A stretch of 64,000 nt of DNA from positions 1 through 64,000 of the forward strand of contig NZ_JAHRXF010000008.1 of the NCBI RefSeq assembly GCF_019104725.1, given 5' to 3'. Shown here piece by piece: positions 1-10,020 of the stretch. The position numbers and the translations under genes were made by a program. Within the stretch, counting starts at the first letter, position 1; every line of letters begins with the position of its first letter. This DNA is from Streptomyces corallincola. GTDB lineage: Bacteria > Actinomycetota > Actinomycetes > Streptomycetales > Streptomycetaceae. A model generated the notes under the pieces. The model saw nothing but the letters and a program-made list of their open reading frames with translations, had not been told where the DNA came from and did not search any database.

Positions 1-33
1 TTCCGCATTTCCGGACCTTTTCGGGGGAAATGA

Positions 34-70
34 AGAATTACCGCCCCGGCGGGCTCGGCGCGGTAATTCT
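34..70 (-). terminator. Hairpin terminator after the DUF58 gene
   Basis: An 11-base perfect inverted repeat (AGAATTACCGC / GCGGTAATTCT) encloses a GC-rich loop. It lies 3 bases past the stop codon of the DUF58 gene. On the minus strand it is followed by a pyrimidine-rich stretch, as expected for an intrinsic terminator of the five-gene minus-strand operon. Confidence 0.6.
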
Positions 71-73
71 CAT

Positions 74-1383
74 TCAGAGACGGCCAGCCGCTTTCAGGGC
101 CAGATAGGCATCCGCCAGCGCGGGCGCCAAGTCTTCCGGCATCGCGTCCACAACCGTCACTCCGTGCCGACGCAGCTGCTCCGCCGTACGTCGGCGTTCA
201 TTCTGGGCCTGTGCTGCTGCCGCGGCCTCGTATACCGCCTCGACATCCCCCCTGGCCTTCGCCATGCCGTCGATGAACGGGTCGGAGACGGCCGCGACGA
301 GGACGGTGTGCCGTTGGGTGAGCTGGGGGAGTACCGGCAGCAGGCCTTCTTCCACCGGGGCCGCGTCCAGTGTGGTGAGCAGGACGACGAGGGAGCGGCG
401 AGGGGCCGCGCGCAGGACGGTTGCCGTGAGGCCGCGGGCGTCGGTCTCCACCAACTCCGGCTCCAGCGTGGCCATCGCGGTGACCAAGGACGGCAGGACC
501 TCAGCGGCGGAGCGGTTCTGGACGAGTGCGCGCACCCTGCGGTCGTAGGCAAGGAGATCGACGCGGTCGCCCGCGCGGGCCGCCAGTGCGGCGAGGAGGA
601 GGGCCGCGTCCATCGCGGCGTCCAGGCGCGGGACGTCGCCGACGCGACCGGCTGAGGTGCGGCCGGAGTCGAGGACGATCAGGATGTGCCGGTCGCGCTC
701 CGGGCGCCAGGTACGGACGGCGACGGCCGTCTGCCGGGCGGTGGCCCGCCAGTCGATGGAACGGGTGTCGTCGCCGGGGACGTACTCGCGGAGGCTGTCG
801 AACTCGGTGCCCTCGCCGCGGGTCAGCATGCTGGTCCGGCCGTCGAGTTCACGCAATCGTGCGAGTTTGGACGGTAGATGCTTTCGGCTGGCGAAAGCGG
901 GCAGAACCCGTACAGACCAGGGGATTCTGTGGGAGCCCTGGCGGGAGAAGAGTCCGAGGGGGCCGTATGAGCGGATGGTGACACGGTCGGCGTGACGGTC
1001 GCCGCGTCGGGTGGGACGCAGACGGGTCGTCAGGCGGCGCCGCTCTCCGGGCGGGACCGTGACGCTGTGCCGGGACCCTTCGGTCTCGGTGCCAGGTGCC
1101 CAACTGCTGGGCGGCCAGCCGTCACGGACGCGGGCACGCAGTTGTCGCCGGGTCGGGTTGGTCAGGGTCAGGGTGACATCGGCGGGTTCGCCGAGACGCG
1201 TGGTGGTGTCGCCGGACCTCGACAGCACGAGCCGTCGTACGGGGGCCGCGAGGGCGAAGTCGCAGGCGCAGGCCAGGGCGACGGTGCCGTTCACGGCGAG
1301 GATGCCCGTCCAGCCGGGATCGAGCAGGCCGACGGGGAGCGAGCCGATGGCGGCGACCAGGGCGGCGCGTCCGGTGACGGCCA

Positions 1384-1384
<1 letters not shown>
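74..1384 (-). CDS. DUF58 domain-containing protein
   Basis: A 436-residue protein with two N-terminal hydrophobic segments (about residues 8-50), a beta-rich region with a Pro/Arg-rich positive stretch, and the DUF58 signature EFDSLREYVPGDD..IDWRATAR near residues 195-215. The C-terminal part has a vWA-like fold pattern (ILIVLDSGR, a MIDAS-like DSGRT). DUF58 proteins accompany MoxR ATPases; their biochemical role is poorly defined, and chaperone or assembly functions at the membrane are proposed. The ATG overlaps the MoxR stop codon as ATGA, so the two are translationally coupled. Last gene of the operon. Confidence 0.88.
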
Positions 1385-2372
<988 letters not shown>

Positions 2373-2376
<4 letters not shown>

Positions 2377-3581
2377 GGACGGCGAACCTCTCTTTCGAGG
2401 GCGTCGAGTCGGTCGGTGAGGTCGATCAGGGCCGCGTCGTCGCCGGGCGGCGGTCCGAACAGCAGGCCGTGCAGGGCATGTCCGGCGCTGTCGTCCAGGT
2501 GGGCGGCCAGGGCCGGGAGCAGGGCCTCGGCGGTGTGCGCCCTGGTGGCGGGGACGCCGACCAGGGGGGCGAGGCGGGTGCGGGTGGCGGTGCGGAGGGC
2601 GTCGGCGGCGCGGTCCCGGGCGTCGCCCCTGTGGTAGAGGCGGGCGCGGCCTTCGACGGTCTCCGAGGCGCGGATGGCGACGGGGAGCCGTTCGGGCACG
2701 AGGGGACCGAACCGGCGGGCGCGCCAGAAGGCGGCGACACCAGCGGCGATGAGCAGTTGCAGGGTGCCCCAGAGCCAGCCGGAGGGGAGCAGGTCCAGGA
2801 AGTCCTTCTGTGCGCCGTTCGCGGTGGCGGAGTCGTCCGACAGAGAGGGGAGGTACCAGACCAGATGAGGGCGCGAGCCGAGGAGTTGGAGAGCGAGCGA
2901 GGCGTTGCCCTGTTCGCCGAGATGTTCGTTGAGAAGGATGTCGGGGCCGCCCAGCAGGACGGTGTCGCCCTTGCCTGTCGGGGCGGGCAGGCGGAGCAGG
3001 GTGGCGCGGCCGGAGCTGGGGTAGCAGGCGTCGGCGCCGGGGCGGGCGGTGGTGTAGCGGATGCCTCCGGTGTCGGCTCGACCGGCCCGCCGGGCGGCGG
3101 GGAGCGCGCAGTCGGGGTCGTGCGGCGAGGCGTCGTCGGGTGTGCCGCTCGCGGTGACTCCGGGGGCAAGGCGGCTGGTGGACCAAGCGGTGGGGGCGAC
3201 CAGCACGGTTCGGCCGCCCGTGTCGGCGGTGGACGCGTGCAGCCGGTTCTGCTGGGCGTGGGTCAGCAGGTCGGGTGCGGCGACGAGGAGGGTGGTGTCG
3301 GGTGCGGCGGCGGCACGGGCCGCGGTGAGTGTGGTGACCACGCGGGTGGAGACGCCCTGGTCGGCGAGGAGCTCCGCGACCGCGCGGCTGCCCTGGGGGT
3401 CGGGGGAGCGCGGGTCGAGTGCGCCGTACTGGGCGCGGGAGTTGAGCGCGGCGGTGGCGACGGCCGTGACCAGGATCAGGACGACGGCGAGGGCTATGCC
3501 TCGGGAGCGGGTCCACATCTGGCGGGTGGTGGGCGCGGTGGAGGTGGCCGGGACGGTGGGAAGTGGGGCCGTGGTCGTCAT
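2373..3581 (-). CDS. DUF4350 domain-containing membrane protein
   Basis: A 402-residue protein. One transmembrane helix lies near residues 28-46 (GIALAVVLILVTAVATAAL), followed by an extracytoplasmic DUF4350 region typically starting SRAVAELLADQGV. A second hydrophobic segment sits near residues 260-280 (WGTLQLLIAAGVAAFW), followed by a charged cytoplasmic tail. DUF4350 proteins occur almost only in MoxR/DUF58 cassettes; no activity is known. The start is at an ATG that overlaps the DUF4129 stop (ATGA), and the stop overlaps the MoxR start. The longer open frame upstream is not supported. Confidence 0.88.
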
Positions 3582-4387
3582 CCGGCGGCTCCCCGGTGGG
3601 TGCTTTGGGCGGCCGTGGTGCTGTCGGCGGTCGTGGCCGTGCTGTCGGTGAGGACCGGGCGGCTGCGTTCCAGGTCGGCGTCGAGTGCGGTGAGGTCGCG
3701 GTATGTCGGCTCGTCGGCACCGAGTCCGCCGTATGTGACGTCGTCGAAGGCGCGGGCGGCGGTGTGCAGCCGTCCGGTGAACGCGGGGAGGGCGCGGCCC
3801 GCTTCGGCGGCGGCCTCGTCGGCGGTGCGGCCGGGCCGTACGTCGAGCAGGGCGCGTTCCTCCAGGGCGCGGACGATGGCGCGCATGCGTTCCTGGACGG
3901 CCTGGTTCCAGTGGCCCTGGGCGGCGTGCGCCTCGGCGGCCGAGCGGTGTTCGGCGGCGCTGCGGGGGCGGGCGTCGAACAGCGCGGGTGCGGAGGCGGG
4001 TCGGCGGTGCGGGGTGCCGAGCCGCCACCAGAGGGCGGCCAGTACGGCGAGTACGCACAGGGCGACGACGATCAGGCCGACCGCGCCGCCGGGGGTGGCG
4101 GACGCGGCGCGGTCGAGGAGTCTGCCGATCCACTCCCAGAAGGCGGTCCAGACGCGCTGGAACAGGCTCGGGTCGTGCTGGTGGTACATCCCCTTGGACA
4201 GTTCGCGGCGGGCGGCCTCGCGTGCCGGGTCGCGCGGGGTCGTGACCGGCGGCCCGGACGACGGGCCTTGGGCCGCGAGGACCGTGGTGTGCGCGGTGCC
4301 GAGCAGCCGTCGTACGGCTGCTCCGGCTGTTCCCGTCGTGTACGGCGCCCCCGCTGCCGCCGTGATGACTCCCCCCGTCAGGCCCAC
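3578..4387 (-). CDS. DUF4129 domain-containing membrane protein
   Basis: About 269 residues from the proposed GTG start, which lies 4 bases after the stop of the upstream gene behind a GGGAGC motif. The frame stays open 44 codons further upstream, but that part is Ser/Thr/Pro low complexity lying inside the upstream gene. A hydrophobic segment (AVGLIVVALCVLAVLAALWW) sits about residue 125-145. The C-terminal DUF4129 region (RMRAIVRALEERALLDVRPGRTADE) ends with a Thr/Ser-rich tail. DUF4129 domains are often fused to transglutaminase-like proteins of the MoxR system; here it stands alone. Function unknown. Confidence 0.82.
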   Translation of the reverse strand: MGLTGGVITAAAGAPYTTGTAGAAVRRLLGTAHTTVLAAQGPSSGPPVTTPRDPAREAARRELSKGMYHQHDPSLFQRVWTAFWEWIGRLLDRAASATPGGAVGLIVVALCVLAVLAALWWRLGTPHRRPASAPALFDARPRSAAEHRSAAEAHAAQGHWNQAVQERMRAIVRALEERALLDVRPGRTADEAAAEAGRALPAFTGRLHTAARAFDDVTYGGLGADEPTYRDLTALDADLERSRPVLTDSTATTADSTTAAQSTHRGAAG

Positions 4388-4391
4388 CCCG

Positions 4392-5753
4392 TCAGCTCCC
4401 GGGTACGGGACCGGGGGCGCCGGTGGCGCCGGGAGCGGGGACATCGGCGGCGCGGGCGAGGTCGAGGTCGAGTGCCTCGCGGCGGATGCGCTGGTCGATG
4501 TAGAGGAGGACGAGGACACCCGCGTTGAGCGGGAGCGTGATCGTGGAGCCGATCACCGCTCCGACGCCGGTGATGATCAGGTACGTCCAGCCGAAGCTCT
4601 GTCCCTGGCCGGCACCGAGCATCCCCGGCATGCCGCCGCCCGCGGTCATGGCGATGAGGCTGAACGGGAAGACCACCAGCGACGAGACGACGCCCGCGAT
4701 GACCGCGGCGAGCAGTTGGATAGCGGAGATCCGCCACCAGGAGCCGCGGACGAGCTTCGTGGAGCGGCTCATCGCCTTCACGATGGGCTGCCGCTCCAGC
4801 ATCAGCGCGGGCGATGCCAGGGAGAAGCGGACCTGCAGCCACACGGCGACCACGGCGGCGCCGATCAGGCCGACGACCAGCAGCGCGGCGCCGGCGACTT
4901 CGGAGCCCGCCAGCAGGGCGATGAAGCCGGGCGCCAGGCCCACGGCGAGCACGCCGACGGTGATGAGGCCGAGCAGCAGGAGCAGGCCGAAGAGCCTCGG
5001 TACCTGCGGGCGGGCTTGGCGCCAGGCTTCGCGGGCGCTGATCTCGCGGCCGATGACGGCGCGGCTGGTGACCGTGGTGAGCAGGGCGGTGGCGACGAGG
5101 TTGGCGACGAGCCCGATCACGGTCACGAGGCCGCCGCCCGCCGCGAGCCCGCCCAGGGTGCTCAGTGCCTCCCTCGGCGTGATGGAGGGGTTGTCCAGAC
5201 CGGCGGTGCCGAAGGTCTCGAGGGTGTGCTTGAGCACCAGGCCCTGGAGCAGTACGACGGCGAGCTGGGAGATGACGGCGACCGTCAGGGAGATCCCGAG
5301 GACCGTGCGCCAGTAGGTGCGCATGGTGGAGACGGCGCCGTCGAGGATCTCGCCGACGCCGAGCGGGCGCAGCGGGATGACGCCGGGCTTGGCCGCGGGC
5401 GGGGGCCCGCCCCAGCCGTTGTTCCAGCCGTTGCCCCAGCCCGTCGGGCCGTTGCCCCGGGCGCCGGGGGTGCCGGGTGTCTCGTAGCCGCCGGGCTGGC
5501 CGCCCCAGCCGGGGCCGGAGGGCGGGGGCGGTGGGGTCTGGCCGGGGTGCGGGGCGCCGGTGGGTGCCGACCACTGGCCGGGGGGCGGCTGTTCCCCGGC
5601 CCACTTGGGCCCCGACGCGTCCTGCGGAGGTATGCCGGGCTGTCCCTCGGGCCCGCTGGGGCCCGGCCGGTCGGTGGGGCCGGACGTGCCGGACTCCCGG
5701 TCCTCGGGCGACGGGGGGTTTCCGGGCGAGGCCCAGCCCGGAGTGTCAGTCAT
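4392..5753 (-). CDS. Glycerophosphoryl diester phosphodiesterase membrane-domain protein
   Basis: A 453-residue protein with a Pro/Gly-rich N-terminal cytoplasmic region (about 120 residues) and then six or so transmembrane segments (for example VLGISLTVAVISQLAVVLL, LFGLLLLLGLITVGVLAV, ALLVVGLIGAAVVAVWL). It matches the GPDPase membrane-domain family, which lacks the phosphodiesterase catalytic domain. It starts behind a good AAGGAG ribosome site and is first of the five-gene operon ending at DUF58. The role is unknown; as part of a MoxR cassette it may be an envelope assembly factor (inference). Confidence 0.85.
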   Translation of the reverse strand: MTDTPGWASPGNPPSPEDRESGTSGPTDRPGPSGPEGQPGIPPQDASGPKWAGEQPPPGQWSAPTGAPHPGQTPPPPPSGPGWGGQPGGYETPGTPGARGNGPTGWGNGWNNGWGGPPPAAKPGVIPLRPLGVGEILDGAVSTMRTYWRTVLGISLTVAVISQLAVVLLQGLVLKHTLETFGTAGLDNPSITPREALSTLGGLAAGGGLVTVIGLVANLVATALLTTVTSRAVIGREISAREAWRQARPQVPRLFGLLLLLGLITVGVLAVGLAPGFIALLAGSEVAGAALLVVGLIGAAVVAVWLQVRFSLASPALMLERQPIVKAMSRSTKLVRGSWWRISAIQLLAAVIAGVVSSLVVFPFSLIAMTAGGGMPGMLGAGQGQSFGWTYLIITGVGAVIGSTITLPLNAGVLVLLYIDQRIRREALDLDLARAADVPAPGATGAPGPVPGS

Positions 5754-5893
5754 CGAAGCTCCTTCACGGTGCCGTTCCGCGGTCGCGGCGGCAGGCTGGC
5801 AGCCATCGTGCCACGAGCGGCATGCGAGGTGACCGGCCGCTGCATGAGCTGTGATCCTTCAATTCTCCGGCGGATACGGGGCAGACTGACGGC
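5754..5893. promoter_or_regulatory. Divergent intergenic region, MoxR cassette / mtnA
   Basis: 140 bases separate the start of the minus-strand membrane cassette from mtnA. Both transcription units must start here because nothing else drives them. The stretch TGATCCTTCAATTCTCCGG is locally AT-richer than its surroundings, but I see no clear -35/-10 pair. Confidence 0.4.
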
Positions 5894-7036
5894 ATGGCTG
5901 ATCAGCGCGCGCGATCCGGTGAGGACAGGCGGCCGAGCGGGATACCCGCGATCCGATGGGAGGAACCGCCCGAGGGACCCGTGGTGGTCCTGCTCGACCA
6001 GACCCGACTGCCCGCCGAGGAGGTCGAGCTGGTCTGCACGGACGCTCCGGCGCTGGTGGAGGCGATCCGCTCGCTTGCGGTGCGCGGTGCGCCGCTGCTG
6101 GGCATCGCGGGCGCGTACGGCGTCGCCCTCGCCGCAGCGCGTGGCTTCGACGTCCAGGACGCGGCGCGCGCCCTGGAGGCGGCCCGGCCCACCGCGGCGA
6201 ACCTGGCGCTCGGTGTGGGGCGGGCGGAGTCCGCGTACCGCGAGGCGCTTGCGGCGACCGGCGATCCGACCGCCGCCGCGACGGCGGCCCTGGGCGCGGC
6301 GCGGGAGCTGCACCGGGAGGACGCGGAGGCCAGCGCGGCGATGGCCGCGCACGGGCTCGCGCTCCTCGACGAGCTGCTCCCGGGCGGCGGACAGCGGGTG
6401 CTGACCCACTGCAACACCGGCGCGCTGGTGTCCGGCGGGGAGGGCACGGCGTTCGCGGTGGCGCTCGCCGCACACCGGCAGGGGCGGCTGCGGCGGCTCT
6501 GGGTGGACGAGACGCGTCCGCTGCTCCAGGGCGCCCGGCTGACCGCGTACGAGGCGGCCCGGCACGGGATGGCGTACACGCTGCTCACGGACAACGCGGC
6601 CGGGTCGCTGTTCGCGGCGGGTGAGGTGGACGCGGTGCTGATCGGCGCGGACCGGATCGCGGCGGACGGCTCGGTGGCCAACAAGGTGGGCAGCTATCCG
6701 CTCGCGGTGCTGGCCCGCTACCACCACGTGCCGTTCATCGTGGTCGCCCCGCTGACGACGGTGGACACCTCCACTCCGGACGGTGCCGCCATCGAGGTGG
6801 AGCAGCGTCCCGGCTACGAGGTGACCGAGCTGGCGTCGCCGCAGGCCGCGGGCCCCGGACCGTCCGGTGTCGCGGTCGCCCCGCTGGGCACGCAGGCGTA
6901 CAACCCGGCCTTCGACGTGACCCCGCCGGAGCTGGTCACGGCACTGGTGACGGAGCGCGGGGTGATCTCGCCGGTGACGGCGGAGGCGGTGGCGGGGCTG
7001 TTCGACGGGAAGGACGGGGCGGTTCAGCGGGGTTGA
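5894..7036 (+). CDS. mtnA: S-methyl-5-thioribose-1-phosphate isomerase
   Basis: A 380-residue enzyme of the eIF2B-alpha/MtnA family. It isomerises 5-methylthioribose 1-phosphate to 5-methylthioribulose 1-phosphate in the methionine salvage pathway. Visible family motifs are RSLAVRGAPLLGIAGAYG near residues 55-75, the THCNTGAL loop with the catalytic cysteine at about residue 173, and IGADRIAADGSVANKVG with the catalytic aspartate at about residue 253. The length is typical for the family. The gene stands alone between the divergent membrane cassette and mtrA, with a GC-rich hairpin behind it. Confidence 0.95.
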   Translation: MADQRARSGEDRRPSGIPAIRWEEPPEGPVVVLLDQTRLPAEEVELVCTDAPALVEAIRSLAVRGAPLLGIAGAYGVALAAARGFDVQDAARALEAARPTAANLALGVGRAESAYREALAATGDPTAAATAALGAARELHREDAEASAAMAAHGLALLDELLPGGGQRVLTHCNTGALVSGGEGTAFAVALAAHRQGRLRRLWVDETRPLLQGARLTAYEAARHGMAYTLLTDNAAGSLFAAGEVDAVLIGADRIAADGSVANKVGSYPLAVLARYHHVPFIVVAPLTTVDTSTPDGAAIEVEQRPGYEVTELASPQAAGPGPSGVAVAPLGTQAYNPAFDVTPPELVTALVTERGVISPVTAEAVAGLFDGKDGAVQRG

Positions 7037-7047
7037 CGCCGACCGGT

Positions 7048-7080
7048 CGGGCCCGGGGCGCAGGGTGCGCGCCGGGCCCG
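7048..7080 (+). terminator. GC hairpin after mtnA
   Basis: CGGGCCCGG and CCGGGCCCG face each other across a 15-base loop, starting 11 bases after the mtnA stop. There is no T-run, which is common for Streptomyces terminators. It would separate mtnA from mtrA. Confidence 0.5.
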
Positions 7081-7199
7081 GTGCCCCGGGTCGGCGGGTC
7101 CGGGAGGGGGCCGGGGCAGACAGTGACTGGCCGGTACGACTATCGTCACGGTGCGGTGAGCTGCCTCACCTGCGCCTCTGTCGTCGTTATGTGAATGGG

Positions 7200-7889
7200 A
7201 TGATGTCGTTTATGAAGGGACGAGTTCTCGTCGTTGACGACGACGCCGCGCTGGCCGAGATGCTGGGCATCGTGCTGCGTGGTGAGGGGTTCGAGCCGTC
7301 GTTCGTCGCGGATGGCGACAAGGCGTTGGCCGCGTTCCGGGAGGTAAAGCCGGATCTGGTGCTGCTGGACCTGATGCTGCCCGGACGGGACGGCATCGAG
7401 GTGTGTCGGCAGATCCGGGCGGAGTCCGGGGTGCCGGTGGTGATGCTGACGGCGAAGAGCGACACGGTGGACGTGGTGGTGGGGCTGGAGTCGGGCGCCG
7501 ACGACTACATCGTCAAGCCGTTCAAGCCGAAGGAGCTGGTGGCCCGCATCCGGGCCCGGCTGCGGAGGTCGGAGGAGCCGGCGCCGGAGCAGCTCACCAT
7601 CGGTGATCTGGTCATCGATGTCGCCGGGCACTCGGTGAAGCGGGACGGGCAGTCCATCGCGCTGACCCCGCTGGAGTTCGACCTGCTGGTGGCGCTGGCC
7701 CGCAAGCCCTGGCAGGTGTTCACCCGCGAGGTGCTGCTGGAGCAGGTGTGGGGTTACCGGCACGCCGCCGACACCCGCCTGGTCAACGTGCATGTGCAGC
7801 GGCTGCGTTCCAAGGTCGAGAAGGACCCGGAGCGCCCGGAGATCGTGGTGACCGTGCGCGGTGTCGGCTACAAGGCCGGACCGAGCTGA
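7200..7889 (+). CDS. mtrA: MtrA response regulator (OmpR family)
   Basis: A 229-residue OmpR/PhoB-type regulator. The receiver domain (residues 7-120) shows the acidic pair DDD at 13-15, the phosphorylated Asp57 in LVLLDLMLPG, the switch Thr in VVMLTAK and the Lys in IVKPFKPKEL. The winged-helix effector domain ends TVRGVGYKAG. MtrA is the DNA-binding half of the MtrAB system, which in actinobacteria links the cell envelope to cell division, development and antibiotic clusters. The MM start is chosen because it matches the known family N-terminus; the open frame extends upstream without similarity. One base separates it from mtrB. Confidence 0.97.
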   Translation: MMSFMKGRVLVVDDDAALAEMLGIVLRGEGFEPSFVADGDKALAAFREVKPDLVLLDLMLPGRDGIEVCRQIRAESGVPVVMLTAKSDTVDVVVGLESGADDYIVKPFKPKELVARIRARLRRSEEPAPEQLTIGDLVIDVAGHSVKRDGQSIALTPLEFDLLVALARKPWQVFTREVLLEQVWGYRHAADTRLVNVHVQRLRSKVEKDPERPEIVVTVRGVGYKAGPS

Positions 7890-7890
7890 C

Positions 7891-10020
7891 GTGTCCGGGG
7901 ATCGGACCGCTTCGGCTCCCGGCGGACCCGGTGAGCGTCCGGGGCGGTCCGCGGGTGCCGCTCCGGCGGGCTCGCGCCGACCGCGGTTCCTGGAGGGCGG
8001 GCTGCTCCAGGGCGGGGTCCAGGGCAGCCCGGTCGTCCGGCTGTTCCTGCGCTGGGTGCGGCGGCCCCTGCTGCCCGTGATGCGGCTGTGGCGGCGGAAC
8101 ATCCAGCTCCGGGTCGTCGCCGCGACGCTGCTGATGTCGCTGGGCGTGGTGCTGCTGCTCGGGTTCGTCGTCATCGGACAGGTGCGCAACGGCCTGCTGG
8201 ACGCGAAGGTGAAGGCGTCGCAGAGCCAGGCCACCGGCGGGTTCGCGGTCGCCAAGCAGCGGGCCGACGAGGCGGCGAGCGCGGCGGGCGGTGCGCCGGA
8301 CACGGACGACGCCGACGGCACGACCGCCGACGGACGCCAGTCGCAGAACGTCATCCAGTGGATGAGCGACCTCGTGGAATCCCTGTCCAGCGGCGGCGCG
8401 GGCGCGTTCGACGTGGTCACGCTGCCCGTCGGCGACGAGAGCGGCGGCGGACGCAGTCCCCGCGGCTCCGGCAACGTGGACCCGACCGCGAGCGTGCCCG
8501 CCGCCCTGCGCGAGCGGATCAACAACAGCACGACGGCCGCGCAGAGCTACACCCGGATCGTCTACTCGGGTGGCAGGAGCTCCCAGCCCGCGCTGGTCAT
8601 CGGCAAGCAGATCAACGACCTCAACAGCCACCCGTACGAGCTGTACTACCTGTTCCCGCTGACCCAGGAGGAGAAGTCCCTCAGCCTGGTCAAGGGCACC
8701 CTGGCGACGGCCGGGCTGTTCGTCGTCGTGCTGCTCGGAGCCATCGCCTGGCTGGTCGTGCGGCAGGTCGTGACGCCGGTGCGGATGGCCGCCGGGATCG
8801 CGGAGCGGCTGTCGGCGGGGCGGCTCCAGGAGCGGATGAAGGTCACCGGCGAGGACGACATCGCCCGCCTCGGTGAAGCCTTCAACAAGATGGCGCAGAA
8901 CCTCCAGCTCAAGATCCAGCAGCTGGAGGACCTGTCGCGGATGCAGCGGCGGTTCGTCTCCGACGTGTCGCACGAGCTGCGCACCCCGCTGACGACCGTA
9001 CGGATGGCCGCCGACGTCATCCACGAGGCACGGGGGGACTTCGACCCGGTGACCGCGCGTTCCGCCGAACTCCTCGCGGACCAGCTCGACCGGTTCGAGT
9101 CGCTCCTCGCGGACCTGCTGGAGATCAGCCGGTTCGACGCGGGCGCCGCCGCGCTGGAGGCCGAGCCGATCGACCTGCGCGAGGTCGTGCGCCGGGTGGT
9201 CGGCGGCGCCGAGCCGCTGGCCGAACGCAAGGGCACCCGCATCCGGGTCGCCGGGGACCAGCAGCCGGTGGTGTGCGAGGCCGACGCCCGGCGCGTCGAG
9301 CGGGTCCTGCGCAATCTGGTCGTCAACGCCGTCGAGCACGGCGAGGGCCGGGACGTCGTCGTACGGCTCGCCTCGGCGGGCGGCGCGGTCGCCGTCGCCG
9401 TACGCGACTACGGCGTGGGGCTCAAACCCGGCGAGGCGACCCGCGTGTTCAGCAGGTTCTGGCGGGCCGACCCGGCCCGCGCGCGGACCACCGGAGGCAC
9501 CGGCCTCGGGCTGTCCATCGCCCTGGAGGACGCCCGGCTGCACGGCGGCTGGCTCCAGGCGTGGGGCGAGCCCGGCGGTGGTTCGCAGTTCCGGCTGACC
9601 CTGCCGCGCACCGCCGACGAACCGCTGCGCGGCTCCCCGATACCGCTGGAGCCCAAGGACTCCCGGCGCAACCGGGGCCTGGACGAGGCGGGAGTGGCGC
9701 GCGGGGCCGACGAGAAGCGGGCGACCGTACCGGTGCGGCCGGGAGCGGGCCAGGGGCAGCAGCTGCCCGCGCACGCCGGGGTCGGCTCGCGTACGGCGGT
9801 CGGCCCGTCCGCCGGTCCGGCCGCGCTGCCGGGCAACGGCAACGGCGCCCGTGTGGTGCCGCGCCCGGCCGGACCCGCCGACGGCGGCCGGAGCGCGGGC
9901 GGTACGGCCGCCCCGCGCGGGCACGACGACCGGCCGGTGCCCGGACAGACCGGCGGCAGCCCGGAGGGGGCCGGGCCGAAGGACGCGAGTGAGCCAGGGG
10001 AGGCATTTCGTGGGCGCTGA
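7891..10020 (+). CDS. mtrB: MtrB sensor histidine kinase
   Basis: A 709-residue membrane kinase starting at a GTG one base after the mtrA stop. Transmembrane helices at about residues 75-97 and 269-292 bracket an extracytoplasmic sensor domain. A HAMP linker follows, then the H box SHELRTPLTTVR with the phosphorylated His361, and the HATPase N (NAVEHG), G1 (DYGVGL) and G2 (GGTGLGLS) boxes. The last ~120 residues are a Pro/Gly/Arg-rich tail beyond the catalytic core. It phosphorylates MtrA and is thought to be modulated by the lipoprotein LpqB. Its 3' end overlaps lpqB by 11 bases. Confidence 0.96.
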   Translation: MSGDRTASAPGGPGERPGRSAGAAPAGSRRPRFLEGGLLQGGVQGSPVVRLFLRWVRRPLLPVMRLWRRNIQLRVVAATLLMSLGVVLLLGFVVIGQVRNGLLDAKVKASQSQATGGFAVAKQRADEAASAAGGAPDTDDADGTTADGRQSQNVIQWMSDLVESLSSGGAGAFDVVTLPVGDESGGGRSPRGSGNVDPTASVPAALRERINNSTTAAQSYTRIVYSGGRSSQPALVIGKQINDLNSHPYELYYLFPLTQEEKSLSLVKGTLATAGLFVVVLLGAIAWLVVRQVVTPVRMAAGIAERLSAGRLQERMKVTGEDDIARLGEAFNKMAQNLQLKIQQLEDLSRMQRRFVSDVSHELRTPLTTVRMAADVIHEARGDFDPVTARSAELLADQLDRFESLLADLLEISRFDAGAAALEAEPIDLREVVRRVVGGAEPLAERKGTRIRVAGDQQPVVCEADARRVERVLRNLVVNAVEHGEGRDVVVRLASAGGAVAVAVRDYGVGLKPGEATRVFSRFWRADPARARTTGGTGLGLSIALEDARLHGGWLQAWGEPGGGSQFRLTLPRTADEPLRGSPIPLEPKDSRRNRGLDEAGVARGADEKRATVPVRPGAGQGQQLPAHAGVGSRTAVGPSAGPAALPGNGNGARVVPRPAGPADGGRSAGGTAAPRGHDDRPVPGQTGGSPEGAGPKDASEPGEAFRGR

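Noticed and set aside
7123-7149. GTGAC-N17-GTCAC repeat upstream of mtrA as an MtrA autoregulatory site
   Set aside because: Half-sites are short and widely spaced, and do not match the direct-repeat layout I associate with MtrA sites; chance occurrence is likely.
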